From: Spirochaetia bacterium | GTDB lineage: Bacteria; Spirochaetota; Spirochaetia; Treponematales; Breznakiellaceae | Reading direction: 5' to 3' | Assembly (NCBI GenBank): GCA_026002045.1 | Contig: BOAV01000011.1 | Coordinates: 1 to 42,269, forward strand | DNA: 42,269 nt | Shown here: positions 1-7,267 of the stretch, piece after piece | How the letters are laid out: each line of letters opens with the position of its first letter | How positions within the stretch are numbered: the first letter of the stretch is position 1 | Notes under the pieces: generated by a model | What the model saw: the letters and a program-made list of their open reading frames with translations, nothing else | Databases searched by the model: none | Told to the model about the DNA's origin: nothing | Program-made: the position numbers and the translations under genes

Positions 1-2
1 TG

Positions 3-110
3 AAGAAGGGGGAATATCACTATGCACGGGACGCGAAAAAGCATGAGGCAAAGCTGGCTGCCTATACAAAACTGTTGAAAAGTCAAACATTTTTGCAAAA
101 AAGTGCTTGA
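3..110 (+). CDS. 3' end of an unidentified gene (partial)
   Basis: An open frame enters from the left edge and stops with TGA at 108-110, giving 35 residues that are rich in Lys, Ala and His. The upstream part lies outside the window, so no family can be assigned and the frame may be fortuitous. The stop codon lies inside an imperfect hairpin at 78-115, an arrangement also seen at 31295-31331. Confidence 0.3.
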   Translation, partial: KKGEYHYARDAKKHEAKLAAYTKLLKSQTFLQKSA

Positions 111-115
111 CTTTT
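78..115 (+). repeat. Imperfect hairpin over a gene end
   Basis: The arms AAAAGTCAA (78-86) and TTGACTTTT (107-115) are perfectly complementary. The interior is also nearly self-complementary, with a T-rich run, GC, then an A-rich run. The structure covers the stop codon of the partial upstream gene and ends in TTTT. It could be a terminator or an intergenic repeat element; the sequence alone does not decide. Confidence 0.5.
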
Positions 116-127
116 ATCATAGACGAA

Positions 128-186
128 CCACACGAACCACACGAACAAATGATAAAAAATACTAAATGTTCGTGTCTTTCGTGTGG
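128..186. repeat. Inverted repeat of the CCACACGAA type
   Basis: The left arm CCACACGAACCACACGAACA (128-147) pairs with TGTTCGTGTCTTTCGTGTGG (167-186) at 18 of 20 positions around a 19-base AT-rich loop. Within the arms the unit CCACACGAA is itself repeated. Similar CACACGAA-rich inverted repeats occur between genes in several bacterial phyla and have no settled function. It lies just upstream of the GNAT module. Confidence 0.65.
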
Positions 187-237
187 TTAGTGGTTAGAAA
201 TCCTCTTCTTCGCTGTAAATTTGGAATTGTCGGCGTA

Positions 238-266
238 TTGTCCGCAGCCTTTTTTTGCGGTATATT
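238..266 (+). promoter_or_regulatory. Candidate promoter of the GNAT module
   Basis: TTGTCC (238-243), a 17-base spacer and TATATT (261-266) fit a sigma70-type promoter. The start site would fall near 273, directly before the GGAGG ribosome site at 274-278, so the leader would be very short. Confidence 0.4.
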
Positions 267-285
267 GAGGCATGGAGGCGCATAT

Positions 286-468
286 ATGGGAACTACATGG
301 AAACCCGTCCAGCCGACGGAAATTAAAGACATCAATATCATTCGGGAAGTAATCGCGCAGATTCGCAAACCCATCCCGCCTGAGGTGTATGCGCGGATCG
401 AGGAACGAGACCGGAAGCTTGCCGGTGCGGATCGGCCATTGGAGCCGCTGGAAGAGGAAAAGAAGTGA
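286..468 (+). CDS. Small protein upstream of GNAT acetyltransferase (antitoxin-like)
   Basis: This encodes 60 residues. ATG at 286 was chosen over a longer frame from 166 because GGAGG at 274-278 sits seven bases ahead, and the longer N-terminus runs through the inverted repeat. The protein starts MGTTWKPVQP and has a central stretch with a PPEVYARIEERD segment and an acidic/basic C-terminus. It shows no signal peptide or membrane segment. It overlaps the following acetyltransferase gene by four bases (GTGA), so the two are translationally coupled. A small protein coupled to a GNAT enzyme is the layout of GNAT toxin-antitoxin pairs, and the antitoxin role is inferred only from that. I do not recognise the family and see no ribbon-helix-helix signature that I would call certain. 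Confidence 0.7.
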   Translation: MGTTWKPVQPTEIKDINIIREVIAQIRKPIPPEVYARIEERDRKLAGADRPLEPLEEEKK

Positions 469-1025
469 ATCCTCCGGTTGTCATAACCGAAGACAACGGT
501 AAAGCATATTTCGCCTTAGAGCGGCTTGCCGCCGGTGCGCCGGTTAAGGCTTTCGAGTGCCGCATTGGCGAGTATGCCGATTACCTGCGGGAAGACGCAC
601 TCCGTGCCCAGGCGGATCATGTGGCCCAGACGTGGCTCTTGCGAGAACGGGAGAGCCACAGGATAACCGGTTATATGTCGCTTATCGCCGATGCGGTTAA
701 ACTTTCCACGGCTGAAAAGGAACTACATAAACTGGACTATCCGTTCAAAACCATTCCGGCCATGAAGATTGGAAAGCTGGCGGTTTGTGAAGCCTTCCGG
801 CAAAAATACCGAGGCTTGGGTACCTATCTGATCTATCAGGCCGGACGTTTCGCCCGTAATTTCATCACCCCCTACTGCGCCGCCCGTTTCCTCACCGTGG
901 ACGCCGATGTGGAGCATGACAAGGGTGTCCTAGCGTTTTACCAAAAGAACGGTTTCGCTCCCAATGCCGAACTGACCGGCAAACACCGTAAGACTATCAG
1001 CATGAGGCTTGATTTGTATATTTAA
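465..1025 (+). CDS. GNAT-family N-acetyltransferase (possible toxin)
   Basis: This 186-residue protein matches the GNAT fold in its C-terminal half. There is an IGKLAV beta-strand, then KYRGLGTYLI, which fits the acetyl-CoA pyrophosphate loop (K/R/Q-x-x-G-x-G), and the typical FLTVDAD...FYQKNGF ending. The N-terminal half (DYLREDALRAQADHVAQTWL) resembles the GNAT subgroup that includes TacT/AtaT-like toxins, which acetylate aminoacyl-tRNA. The length is normal for the family. The start is GTG at 465, overlapping the stop of the upstream small gene. Either a toxin or an ordinary small-molecule acetyltransferase is possible; only the coupled small partner argues for the toxin reading. Confidence 0.8.
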   Translation: MNPPVVITEDNGKAYFALERLAAGAPVKAFECRIGEYADYLREDALRAQADHVAQTWLLRERESHRITGYMSLIADAVKLSTAEKELHKLDYPFKTIPAMKIGKLAVCEAFRQKYRGLGTYLIYQAGRFARNFITPYCAARFLTVDADVEHDKGVLAFYQKNGFAPNAELTGKHRKTISMRLDLYI

Positions 1026-1099
1026 GGGGACGGCCTTTTTTATGGCCCCAAAGGAAACCAACAAAGCGCTTCCCTATGGCAAAACGATCACAGGCAGTC

Positions 1100-1212
1100 G
1101 GCGGGAGGGCGGGGCGTTGCCGCTGAACATCGCGAACCCGCAGAAACTGAGAACCGGAGGTTCGCAGTTTCGAGGACGGGCGATGGAAGCGGCAATGCCC
1201 CGCCCTCCCGCC
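1100..1212. repeat. Nested 113-base inverted-repeat structure
   Basis: The outer arms 1100-1123 and 1189-1212 (24 bases each, rich in GGCGGG/CCCGCC) are complementary at 23 of 24 positions, and the exception is a G-T wobble. Inside them CATCGC (1128-1133) pairs with GCGATG (1180-1185), GAAACTG (1143-1149) with CAGTTTC (1165-1171), and GAACC (1151-1155) with GGTTC (1159-1163), leaving a GGA apex. This is one continuous nested hairpin between convergent genes. It has no terminal T run, so it is not a standard intrinsic terminator. It may be a structured RNA, a bidirectional transcription end or a mobile intergenic repeat. Confidence 0.7.
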
Positions 1213-1240
1213 GCCGTGTCTGTGCCCGTGGGCCGCCCCT

Positions 1241-2440
1241 CTACTCCTGCTTCAACCTCTTACTCCGCTTTATCGTGCCGTATGCGGACAGCCCCAACAG
1301 TATTGCTGTGGCGATAAAGACCATGCGGTAGTTTATCATGGCGACCATGGAGCCGATCATGGGGCCAAGCGCGCCGCCGGCGGAGGCAACCGAGGAGTTG
1401 AAGCCGTAGACGCTGCCCTGATGATCCTTTTCGGTGCTGACGGCGAGGATCGCGTTCAGTACCGGGATGGAGCCACCGATGAAGAAGGATGACAGGGCGC
1501 GGAATAGGGCGAGCTGGGTCATGTTGCTTACAAAGGCCTGGGGTACCGTGAGGATGGCCCCGGCGGTGAGGCAGAAGGCAAGGGTTTTCCAGTAGCCGAA
1601 GCGGGATGAATATTTTCCTACCAGTACCGCCGACACTGCGGCGGCCCCCGCGCCAACCCCCAGGACAATTCCCGTGGATGAGCCGATGTACTTGCTGTCC
1701 GCGGCCAGTTCTTTCAAAAAGAGGGGCAGCATGGGTCCGGCGATGGTGTTTGCCGCCTGGATGACAAAGGTGGTGATCATCAGGGAGATAAGCATCGGGG
1801 ATTCAAGGACAGGCTTTATGTCGGGGAGGAAACGGAAGAGCTCCCCCTTTTTGTGATGATGGGTCGAAGAATCATCATCCACCCCTTTCAGGACAATGAC
1901 CCCCGCGCCGGCAAGGACCAGGCCGGTACTTAAAAAGGCGATCCGGTGGCCCAGAAAGTCGGAAATGACCCCGCCGATAAGGGGGCCGATGGAGTTGCCC
2001 ACGGCGACCCCGGTCTGGAGCAGCCCCAAGGCCAGGGCGATTTGGGCCGCCGGGGCGATCCCCGCGGTCATCACCGTGGCGGCCGCAACCGTGCCGGTAA
2101 GGCTCCCCTGGATGGTTCGCAAAACCAAAAGCTGCCAGGGCTCCTGCACAAAGGTCATCAGGGAAACAACGATGGCCCCGCCGAACATGGCCCGGAGCAG
2201 CATCATCCGCCGGCTGAACACATCCGCCAGATGCCCCCAGATGGGCGCAAAAATCGCCAGGGTGACCGCCGACAGGGACTGGATGGCCCCCACCCATATC
2301 TTGAGCTTGACGGGGTCCGTAATGCCGATATCATCGGTCAGGAACAGGGGAATTACCGGCATGGACAGGGCAAACCCGGCAATCGCCATGGTTTCCGCAA
2401 TCAAAATCGCAATGTAGTTAGACTTCCAAGATTTATTCAT
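1241..2440 (-). CDS. MFS transporter (multidrug exporter-like)
   Basis: This is a major facilitator of 399 residues when started at the ATG at 2440; an in-frame ATG at 2476 would add 12 residues. Neither start has a strong ribosome site, and 2440 is preferred because MNKSWKSNYIAIL leads straight into the first membrane helix. About 12 hydrophobic helices are visible. The loop between helices 2 and 3 carries GHLADVFSRR, the MFS motif A (GxLaDrxGRR). The helix 5 region has GNSIGPLIGG, close to motif C of drug/H+ antiporters (GxxxGPxxGG). Drug efflux is thus likely, but the substrate is unknown. The gene stands alone, divergent from clpP. Confidence 0.88.
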   Translation of the reverse strand: MNKSWKSNYIAILIAETMAIAGFALSMPVIPLFLTDDIGITDPVKLKIWVGAIQSLSAVTLAIFAPIWGHLADVFSRRMMLLRAMFGGAIVVSLMTFVQEPWQLLVLRTIQGSLTGTVAAATVMTAGIAPAAQIALALGLLQTGVAVGNSIGPLIGGVISDFLGHRIAFLSTGLVLAGAGVIVLKGVDDDSSTHHHKKGELFRFLPDIKPVLESPMLISLMITTFVIQAANTIAGPMLPLFLKELAADSKYIGSSTGIVLGVGAGAAAVSAVLVGKYSSRFGYWKTLAFCLTAGAILTVPQAFVSNMTQLALFRALSSFFIGGSIPVLNAILAVSTEKDHQGSVYGFNSSVASAGGALGPMIGSMVAMINYRMVFIATAILLGLSAYGTIKRSKRLKQE

Positions 2441-2522
2441 TTGTAGATACTTATCATACCCCTTTTTATTTACCATGAATATACGGTACTATCAATTTGT
2501 CATTAAATTTTATGGAGGAATT

Positions 2523-3134
2523 ATGAAGTTTGAAGATATACGCAATGAGGGCGAGGAAGATGAGGAGTCCGAGGAAGATTCCAAACAGGCGCTTCCTGAC
2601 CCGCTGCTTAACAAGATGCTCAAAACCCGGACAATTCTGCTGTCCGGGGAAATAAAAAAAGATTTGGCCGAGCGGACCATCCGGCAGTTGCTGCTCCTGG
2701 AAGATATGGGGGATGACCCCATCCGTATTTTTATTGATTCCCCCGGAGGAGACGCCGACGCGGGCTACGCGATCTTCGACATGATCCGTTTCGTAAAACC
2801 CCCGGTCTGGACCATCGGCATGGGCCTGGTTGCCAGCGCCGCCGCGATCATCCAGCTTGCCAGCCCCAAGGAACAGCGGGTCGGGCTCCCCAACAGCCAC
2901 TACCTGATCCACCAGCCCCTGTCGGGCATCCGGGGCGTGGCCACGGACATTGAGATCCACGCCCGTGAACTGGAAAAACTGCGGGCCAAGATCAACCGCC
3001 TTATCGCCGATGAAACCGGCGCGCCCTTTGATCAAGTCGAAAAAGATACCGACCGCGACTACTGGATGAACGCCGAAGAGGCCGCCAAATACGGGCTGAT
3101 TTCGAAGATCATCACCAGGCGATCTGAATTATAA
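2523..3134 (+). CDS. clpP: ClpP-family serine protease
   Basis: This is the ATP-dependent Clp protease proteolytic subunit, 203 residues. The ATG at 2523 follows a good GGAGG at 2514-2518, so a longer frame from 2475 is rejected. The ClpP core is clear: FIDSPGGDADAG, then GMGLVASAAA with nucleophile Ser105, the SHYLIHQP block with His130, and the DTDRDYWM block with Asp179. The first 22 residues are an unusual acidic extension (EEDEESEEDS). The serine region (LVASAAA) departs from the common GMAASMGA and recalls the second, divergent ClpP seen in spirochaetes, so a mixed ClpP1P2 ring is possible. It would act in the cytoplasm with a Clp ATPase that is not encoded here. Confidence 0.92.
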   Translation: MKFEDIRNEGEEDEESEEDSKQALPDPLLNKMLKTRTILLSGEIKKDLAERTIRQLLLLEDMGDDPIRIFIDSPGGDADAGYAIFDMIRFVKPPVWTIGMGLVASAAAIIQLASPKEQRVGLPNSHYLIHQPLSGIRGVATDIEIHARELEKLRAKINRLIADETGAPFDQVEKDTDRDYWMNAEEAAKYGLISKIITRRSEL

Positions 3135-3155
3135 TTTGAAGGCCAAGAGAAGAAT

Positions 3156-3260
3156 TTAACCACAGAGGACACGGAGGAGGCACAGAGTTCACAGAGGAAG
3201 ATTAAAATTTTTTAATATTCTCTGTGTTCTCTGTGTAACCTCTGTGCCCTCTGTGGTTAA
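3156..3260. repeat. Long inverted repeat of the ACCACAGAGG type
   Basis: Arms of about 50 bases (3156 to about 3206, and 3210-3260) are imperfectly complementary and are built from reiterated CACAGAG units, starting TTAACCACAGAGG and ending CCTCTGTGGTTAA. It fills the space between the convergent clpP and alpha-galactosidase genes. Similar CACAGAG repeats occur between genes in many unrelated bacteria. No T run follows, so simple termination is not shown. Confidence 0.75.
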
Positions 3261-3262
3261 TC

Positions 3263-5143
3263 TTAATTTTTTTTGACAACAGTAATACTGTGCGGGGTGA
3301 AGGCAATCGCACCCGGTTTTATTTGGCGCCGGTGATCCGTCAGGGCTGTGCCTTTCGACAGGGCCGACAGTAATGCTGCGTTTTGAGCGGTAAGCCTGAA
3401 AGGTTTATTCCGCAGATTGATCAGTCCCGTTGTTTTTCCTGACCGGCTTTCCAGACGGTATACATCGTGTTCCAGCATCACCGCACCGTACTCATCTCCG
3501 GCAAGCTTATCGTAGAGATCCGAAAGCCGCCTTGTCAGGGCCAGGTCGTATTGGGTGAGTTTAAGGGGATCATCGGAAAACATGATTTGTCCCGCCAGCA
3601 GAAAATTTACCAGGCCGATTAATTCTTTTTCATTTTCAGAAAGTTTGCAGTTGTTGCTGCGGAGGAAGATCACGTCAGGATCGTTGATATACACCGTACC
3701 GTTCATAAATGAGCGGCCTATGGTATCCTTGAGATTGGGGTATGCGCCGGGGCGGCCCTCATGGCCTATGAATTTTGCCAGGTTCCAGTCCCATTCTTCA
3801 CGGGTGTCCGCGCCGATGCGGGAGAGGGGAAAGTACCGGTAGGACGGTCCCAGGGGCGCGCCGCAGCCGAGGTAGGCCACGGGAAGGCCGGCAACAGTTT
3901 TACTGCGGGCGGTGAGTATGGCGCAGGCTTTGCGGTAATGTTCGTGGGGCGCGCCGCTTGAAGAGCCGCCTTCGGCAAAGGTCCCCGCAAAAAGCCCCGC
4001 GTAGAGGAAGTCCAGCTTGAGGTAGCGGAAACCCCATTCGTCGATGGCCCGGTCGATAAGGCTGCGGAGGTACTCAAGTACCTCGCTGCGGGAAAGGTCC
4101 AGACAGTAATACTGTCCGTCCCAGAGGTGGTTGAACCCGGCGGATACGGGCCGGCCCTTTTGGTCCCGCAGAAGCCACTCGTTTTTTTCGGTAAAAATGC
4201 GGGACCGCCGGGTCACGATAAATGGCGCAAACCAGAGGCCGGGGATATACCCCGCTTCTTCAATTTTTTTTGCAAGCGGCGCAAGCCCATTGGGGAAGCG
4301 GCCCGCATCAATCTCCCATTCGCCCACAGCCCTTTCCCAGCCGTCGTCAATCTGAAAGACCGCGGGCAGCCTGCGGTCCAGGTAACGGAGTTTGATCAGG
4401 TTCCCGTTTTTTCTTAAGCCCTCAAGGTCCTCCAGGATCAGCGCCTCGTTAATGTCGGTGTAGTGATTGTACCAGGACTCGTAACCGCCGGGAACCGCCC
4501 CGGCATTGCGGAAATTATCCATCCCTTCGGGGTACAAAAATTCAAGGCCCCTGAATGTTTCATTCCCTTGGTAAATGGCGGCGATAGTATCCTTAAAATT
4601 GAAGTAACCCTTTGCGGCAAAAATGTGCAGTTCCGCTATTGCCTCGCCGGGCTGCCATTGTTTTCCCGGACAAAACACCTCTGCGCCGACCATCCGCCGC
4701 TTCCCGTTGATACGGTAACTTATTGGCGGCAAGCCGTCTTCCACAGAAGCGATGCAGAGGTATGTATCCCCCGAACGGATGTACATAATGAAGTGCCCGG
4801 CGTTCCAGCCCGGTTTTGGCCTGTCCCCATCCCGGTTGGTTAATTTGATAAGTTCCGGCAGGATCAGCACCCGCCGGGGCAGGGTTTCACCGGGTCCCAG
4901 TTCCCAACCCGCCGACCAGGACTGCCAGCCCCCGCAGTGGATGTACAGGGGCCTGCTGAAAAATTCCGCGCGCTCCTTTTCTTCTAAACTTAAGCGGGCA
5001 AGGAGTTCATCGAAGGTCCAGGAGCCAAGGGTAACGGCGCCGCTCTTTTTGCCGGGGATAAGTGTTTCCGCCTTTTCCCCGGCCCTGAAGCGGAATTCCC
5101 GGTGCAGCGGTACGATTGCTTTTTCGGTGACAATGATATCCAT
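3263..5143 (-). CDS. Alpha-galactosidase, glycoside hydrolase family 36
   Basis: This 626-residue retaining glycosidase of clan GH-D would hydrolyse alpha-1,6-linked galactose from oligosaccharides such as raffinose or melibiose. An N-terminal beta domain (about 1-240) is followed by the (beta/alpha)8 barrel with FQIDDGWE (263-270). The nucleophile is Asp378 in KLDFLYAG, and the probable acid/base is Asp446 in RIGADT. The small C-terminal domain ends at 626. There is no signal peptide, so it is cytoplasmic. The gene is divergent from pth, and its 5' end contains the pth promoter. Two exact CAGTAWTACTG palindromes (3280, 4104) and two near copies (3368, 3895) lie within it. Family assignment is firm; substrate specificity is inferred. 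Confidence 0.9.
   Translation of the reverse strand: MDIIVTEKAIVPLHREFRFRAGEKAETLIPGKKSGAVTLGSWTFDELLARLSLEEKERAEFFSRPLYIHCGGWQSWSAGWELGPGETLPRRVLILPELIKLTNRDGDRPKPGWNAGHFIMYIRSGDTYLCIASVEDGLPPISYRINGKRRMVGAEVFCPGKQWQPGEAIAELHIFAAKGYFNFKDTIAAIYQGNETFRGLEFLYPEGMDNFRNAGAVPGGYESWYNHYTDINEALILEDLEGLRKNGNLIKLRYLDRRLPAVFQIDDGWERAVGEWEIDAGRFPNGLAPLAKKIEEAGYIPGLWFAPFIVTRRSRIFTEKNEWLLRDQKGRPVSAGFNHLWDGQYYCLDLSRSEVLEYLRSLIDRAIDEWGFRYLKLDFLYAGLFAGTFAEGGSSSGAPHEHYRKACAILTARSKTVAGLPVAYLGCGAPLGPSYRYFPLSRIGADTREEWDWNLAKFIGHEGRPGAYPNLKDTIGRSFMNGTVYINDPDVIFLRSNNCKLSENEKELIGLVNFLLAGQIMFSDDPLKLTQYDLALTRRLSDLYDKLAGDEYGAVMLEHDVYRLESRSGKTTGLINLRNKPFRLTAQNAALLSALSKGTALTDHRRQIKPGAIAFTPHSITVVKKN
3280..3290. repeat. 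CAGTAWTACTG palindrome, copy 1
   Basis: Exact CAGTAATACTG, extended to ACAGTAATACTGT. It encodes SITV near the C-terminus of the GH36 protein (minus strand). Confidence 0.85.
4104..4114. repeat. CAGTAWTACTG palindrome, copy 2
   Basis: Exact CAGTAATACTG within the GH36 gene, here read as QYYC on the minus strand. This reading frame differs from that of copy 1. Confidence 0.85.
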
Positions 5144-5155
5144 TATGGTTATACT
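5127..5155 (+). promoter_or_regulatory. Candidate pth promoter
   Basis: GTGACA (5127-5132), a 17-base spacer and TATACT (5150-5155) make a good sigma70-type match, 28 bases ahead of the pth start. It overlaps the first codons of the divergent GH36 gene. Confidence 0.5.
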
Positions 5156-5183
5156 CTAATATGAAAAAAGGAGTTTGGCAAAC

Positions 5184-5783
5184 ATGGTTGAACTGGCGGT
5201 TTTTCTGGGAAACCCCGGCCGGGAATACGAGCGGAACCGGCACAACGCGGGCCGGCTTTTAGCGGAACATCTTCCCTTTTACTCATCCCTTAACTGGCAG
5301 AAAAAGTACAAGGGCCTGTATGCCGCCCATGAAGGCCGCCATTTTCTTATGCCCGAAACTTTTATGAACCTCTCAGGTGAATCGGTTTTCGCGGCGGCCT
5401 CTTTTTTCAAAATAAAACCCGAAGCGATCCTTGTAGTCCACGACGAGCTTGAACTTCCTCTGGGTACGGCGGCGCTGAAATTTTCCGGGGGCCTTGGCGG
5501 CCACAATGGGCTGCGATCCATGAAGGCATGTTTTGGCACCGCGGATTTCTGGCGGCTCCGCATCGGTATCGGCCGGCCGGACAGCCGCCTTCCCGGCCAG
5601 GGCGGCCGCGAAGGATCAGGGGAAGGCATTGTAGACTGGGTCCTCTCGGATTTTAGCGCCGCGGAGATGCATCTGTTGGATCAGGTATTGGATGCGGGGG
5701 CGGCGGCGCTGACGGAAGCCTTTGACAAGGGGCCGGAAGCGTTGCTGCCGGAATGGAACAAGAAAAAGATCAGTATTGAGTAA
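5184..5783 (+). CDS. pth: Peptidyl-tRNA hydrolase
   Basis: Pth frees peptidyl groups from tRNAs released from stalled ribosomes. The 199-residue protein has the family blocks in order: FLGNPGREYERNRHNAG with Asn10 and His20, ETFMNLSGESV with Asn62, VVHDELELPLG with Asp87, then GGLGGHNGLRSM and RIGIGRP. These match the known catalytic Asn/His/Asp set. ATG at 5184 follows AGGAG at 5169-5173 with good spacing; a TTG at 5175 is too close to that site. The gene is followed after 10 bases by an esterase gene on the same strand, probably as one transcript. Confidence 0.96.
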   Translation: MVELAVFLGNPGREYERNRHNAGRLLAEHLPFYSSLNWQKKYKGLYAAHEGRHFLMPETFMNLSGESVFAAASFFKIKPEAILVVHDELELPLGTAALKFSGGLGGHNGLRSMKACFGTADFWRLRIGIGRPDSRLPGQGGREGSGEGIVDWVLSDFSAAEMHLLDQVLDAGAAALTEAFDKGPEALLPEWNKKKISIE

Positions 5784-5793
5784 GGAGGCCGTT

Positions 5794-6486
5794 ATGATTC
5801 ATTCATTCCTGATGATAGGGCAGTCAAACATGGCGGGCCGTGGGCGGCTGGGGGATGTCCCGGCGATTGAAAACAAAAAACTTTTTATGCTCCGCAACGG
5901 CAGATGGTGGCCCCTGAGCGAGCCGGTAAATTATGACCGGCCCTTTGCGGGAATTTCCCTTGCAGCAAGTTTTGCCGACGGGTACGCAAAAAGATTCGAC
6001 TGCGACACCGGCCTGATCCCCTGCGCCGACGGCGGAACCAGCCTTGACGAATGGGCCTGCGGGGGCCAGCTCTACACCCACGCGGTGTACCAGGTCCGCT
6101 TGGCCCAAAAGATAAGCGAGGTCAAGGGCATCCTCTGGCACCAGGGGGAAGCCGACAGCGAAGATAGAAAAACAGCGGAAACATACAGGGACCGGTTCAT
6201 AAAAATGATCACCACCCTGCGCAGGGATTGCGGGCTTGAAAATGTTCCTCTCGTCCTGGGGGAGCTTGGCAGCTATCTGATAAATTATCCCAAGCTTTCA
6301 GATGGTTATTTTCAAATAGTGAACAAACAGCTTGCGGAAATCGCGCGGACCTGTCCCCGCACGGGCCTCGCAAGCGCCGAAGGTTTAACAGACAACGGGG
6401 ATAATCTGCATTTCAACGCAGTATCACTGCGGGAATTCGGCAGGAGGTACTTTGCAAAATATTTAGAAATTACAGCGAAACCGTAG
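5794..6486 (+). CDS. SASA-type carbohydrate esterase (DUF303)
   Basis: This 230-residue SGNH-like esterase is related to the sialate O-acetylesterase (SASA, CE6) group. The N-terminus FLMIGQSNMAGRG holds the nucleophile Ser11 in the GQSN block, GTSLDEWA and LWHQGEADS follow in the middle, and the C-terminal DNLHFNA supplies the His. It would remove acetyl groups from sugars. No signal peptide is seen, so the substrate is presumably imported or intracellular. AAGGAGG at 5782-5788 supports ATG 5794. Its last 17 bases overlap the end of the convergent SDR gene. Confidence 0.85.
   Translation: MIHSFLMIGQSNMAGRGRLGDVPAIENKKLFMLRNGRWWPLSEPVNYDRPFAGISLAASFADGYAKRFDCDTGLIPCADGGTSLDEWACGGQLYTHAVYQVRLAQKISEVKGILWHQGEADSEDRKTAETYRDRFIKMITTLRRDCGLENVPLVLGELGSYLINYPKLSDGYFQIVNKQLAEIARTCPRTGLASAEGLTDNGDNLHFNAVSLREFGRRYFAKYLEITAKP
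6419..6429. repeat. CAGTAWTACTG palindrome, one-mismatch copy
   Basis: CAGTATCACTG, extended to CGCAGTATCACTGCG. The outer palindromic arms are intact and only the centre differs. Confidence 0.5.
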
Positions 6487-7222
6487 TCCCCCCGTCAACC
6501 TTGATCTCCATGGCGGTGATGTAGGCCGCCGCATCGGAGAGGAGGAAGCTCACCGTCATGCCGATGTCCTTTGGCGTACCCAGGCGGCCCAGCATGGATC
6601 GGCGTTCCACCATGGCCCGGCGTTCCGGGACCCGGCGGAGGCTTTCCCTTACCAAATCGGTTTCGATCCAGCCGGGGGCCACCGCGTTGACCCGCACTCC
6701 CTGTGGGGAAAGTTCGCTCGCAAGGGCGCGGACCATGGCGCTCACCGCGCCCTTGGTGCCCGAGTAGGGCAGGTTCCGGGTCAGCCCCATGAACACCGCA
6801 GCGGAACTGATAAACACGATGGACCCCGCGTTTCGTTCGATCATGCCCCGCGCGATTTCACGGGTGAGGGCATAAGCGCCGAAGACGTTGGTGTTAAAGA
6901 GCTCCCGAAATTCATCAACTTCGTAACTCAATGCATCCTTGTTGTTCTGAATCCCCGCATTGTTTACAAGCCCGTCAATCGGACCGTAACGGCTTTCCAG
7001 TTCTCTGACTGCGGCGGGGATGCTTTCCTGATCGGCAATGTCCAGGCGCAGAGCGGACACCCCCAATTCTGCGGCGGCCTTTTTCAGCAATTCCTCACGC
7101 CGCCCCACGATGATCACCTCCGCCCCGGCGTCCTTACATTCCGCCGCGATGCCGTAGCCAAGGCCGGTGGCTCCGCCTGAAACCAGTATCCGTTTCCCCT
7201 CAAGGGATATTTCCTTTTTCAT
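6470..7222 (-). CDS. Short-chain dehydrogenase/reductase (SDR)
   Basis: This 250-residue classical SDR has the nucleotide-binding GGATGLGYG at 16-24, DIADQ near 61, NNAG at 87-90, the catalytic Ser in FISSAA near 139-140, and Tyr153-x-x-x-Lys157 (YSGTK). It ends with a DGG motif typical of the FabG-like group. It would oxidise or reduce an alcohol/ketone using NAD(P)(H); the substrate is unknown. The ATG at 7222 is chosen because family homology starts there. An in-frame ATG at 7255 would add 11 hydrophobic residues, and neither has a strong ribosome site. It is divergent from mazG. Confidence 0.9.
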   Translation of the reverse strand: MKKEISLEGKRILVSGGATGLGYGIAAECKDAGAEVIIVGRREELLKKAAAELGVSALRLDIADQESIPAAVRELESRYGPIDGLVNNAGIQNNKDALSYEVDEFRELFNTNVFGAYALTREIARGMIERNAGSIVFISSAAVFMGLTRNLPYSGTKGAVSAMVRALASELSPQGVRVNAVAPGWIETDLVRESLRRVPERRAMVERRSMLGRLGTPKDIGMTVSFLLSDAAAYITAMEIKVDGGTTVSL

Positions 7223-7267
7223 GGGAAAAGCATAATATACAAACAGAGTAAACATAAGGGGCTATTC

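Noticed and set aside
1009..1317. Plus-strand open frame after the GNAT gene
   Set aside because: It crosses the nested inverted-repeat structure and runs into the MFS gene antisense; its composition is repeat-derived.
2466..3035. Minus-strand open frame opposite clpP
   Set aside because: It is antisense to a clear ClpP with a complete catalytic triad; no ribosome site or family features.
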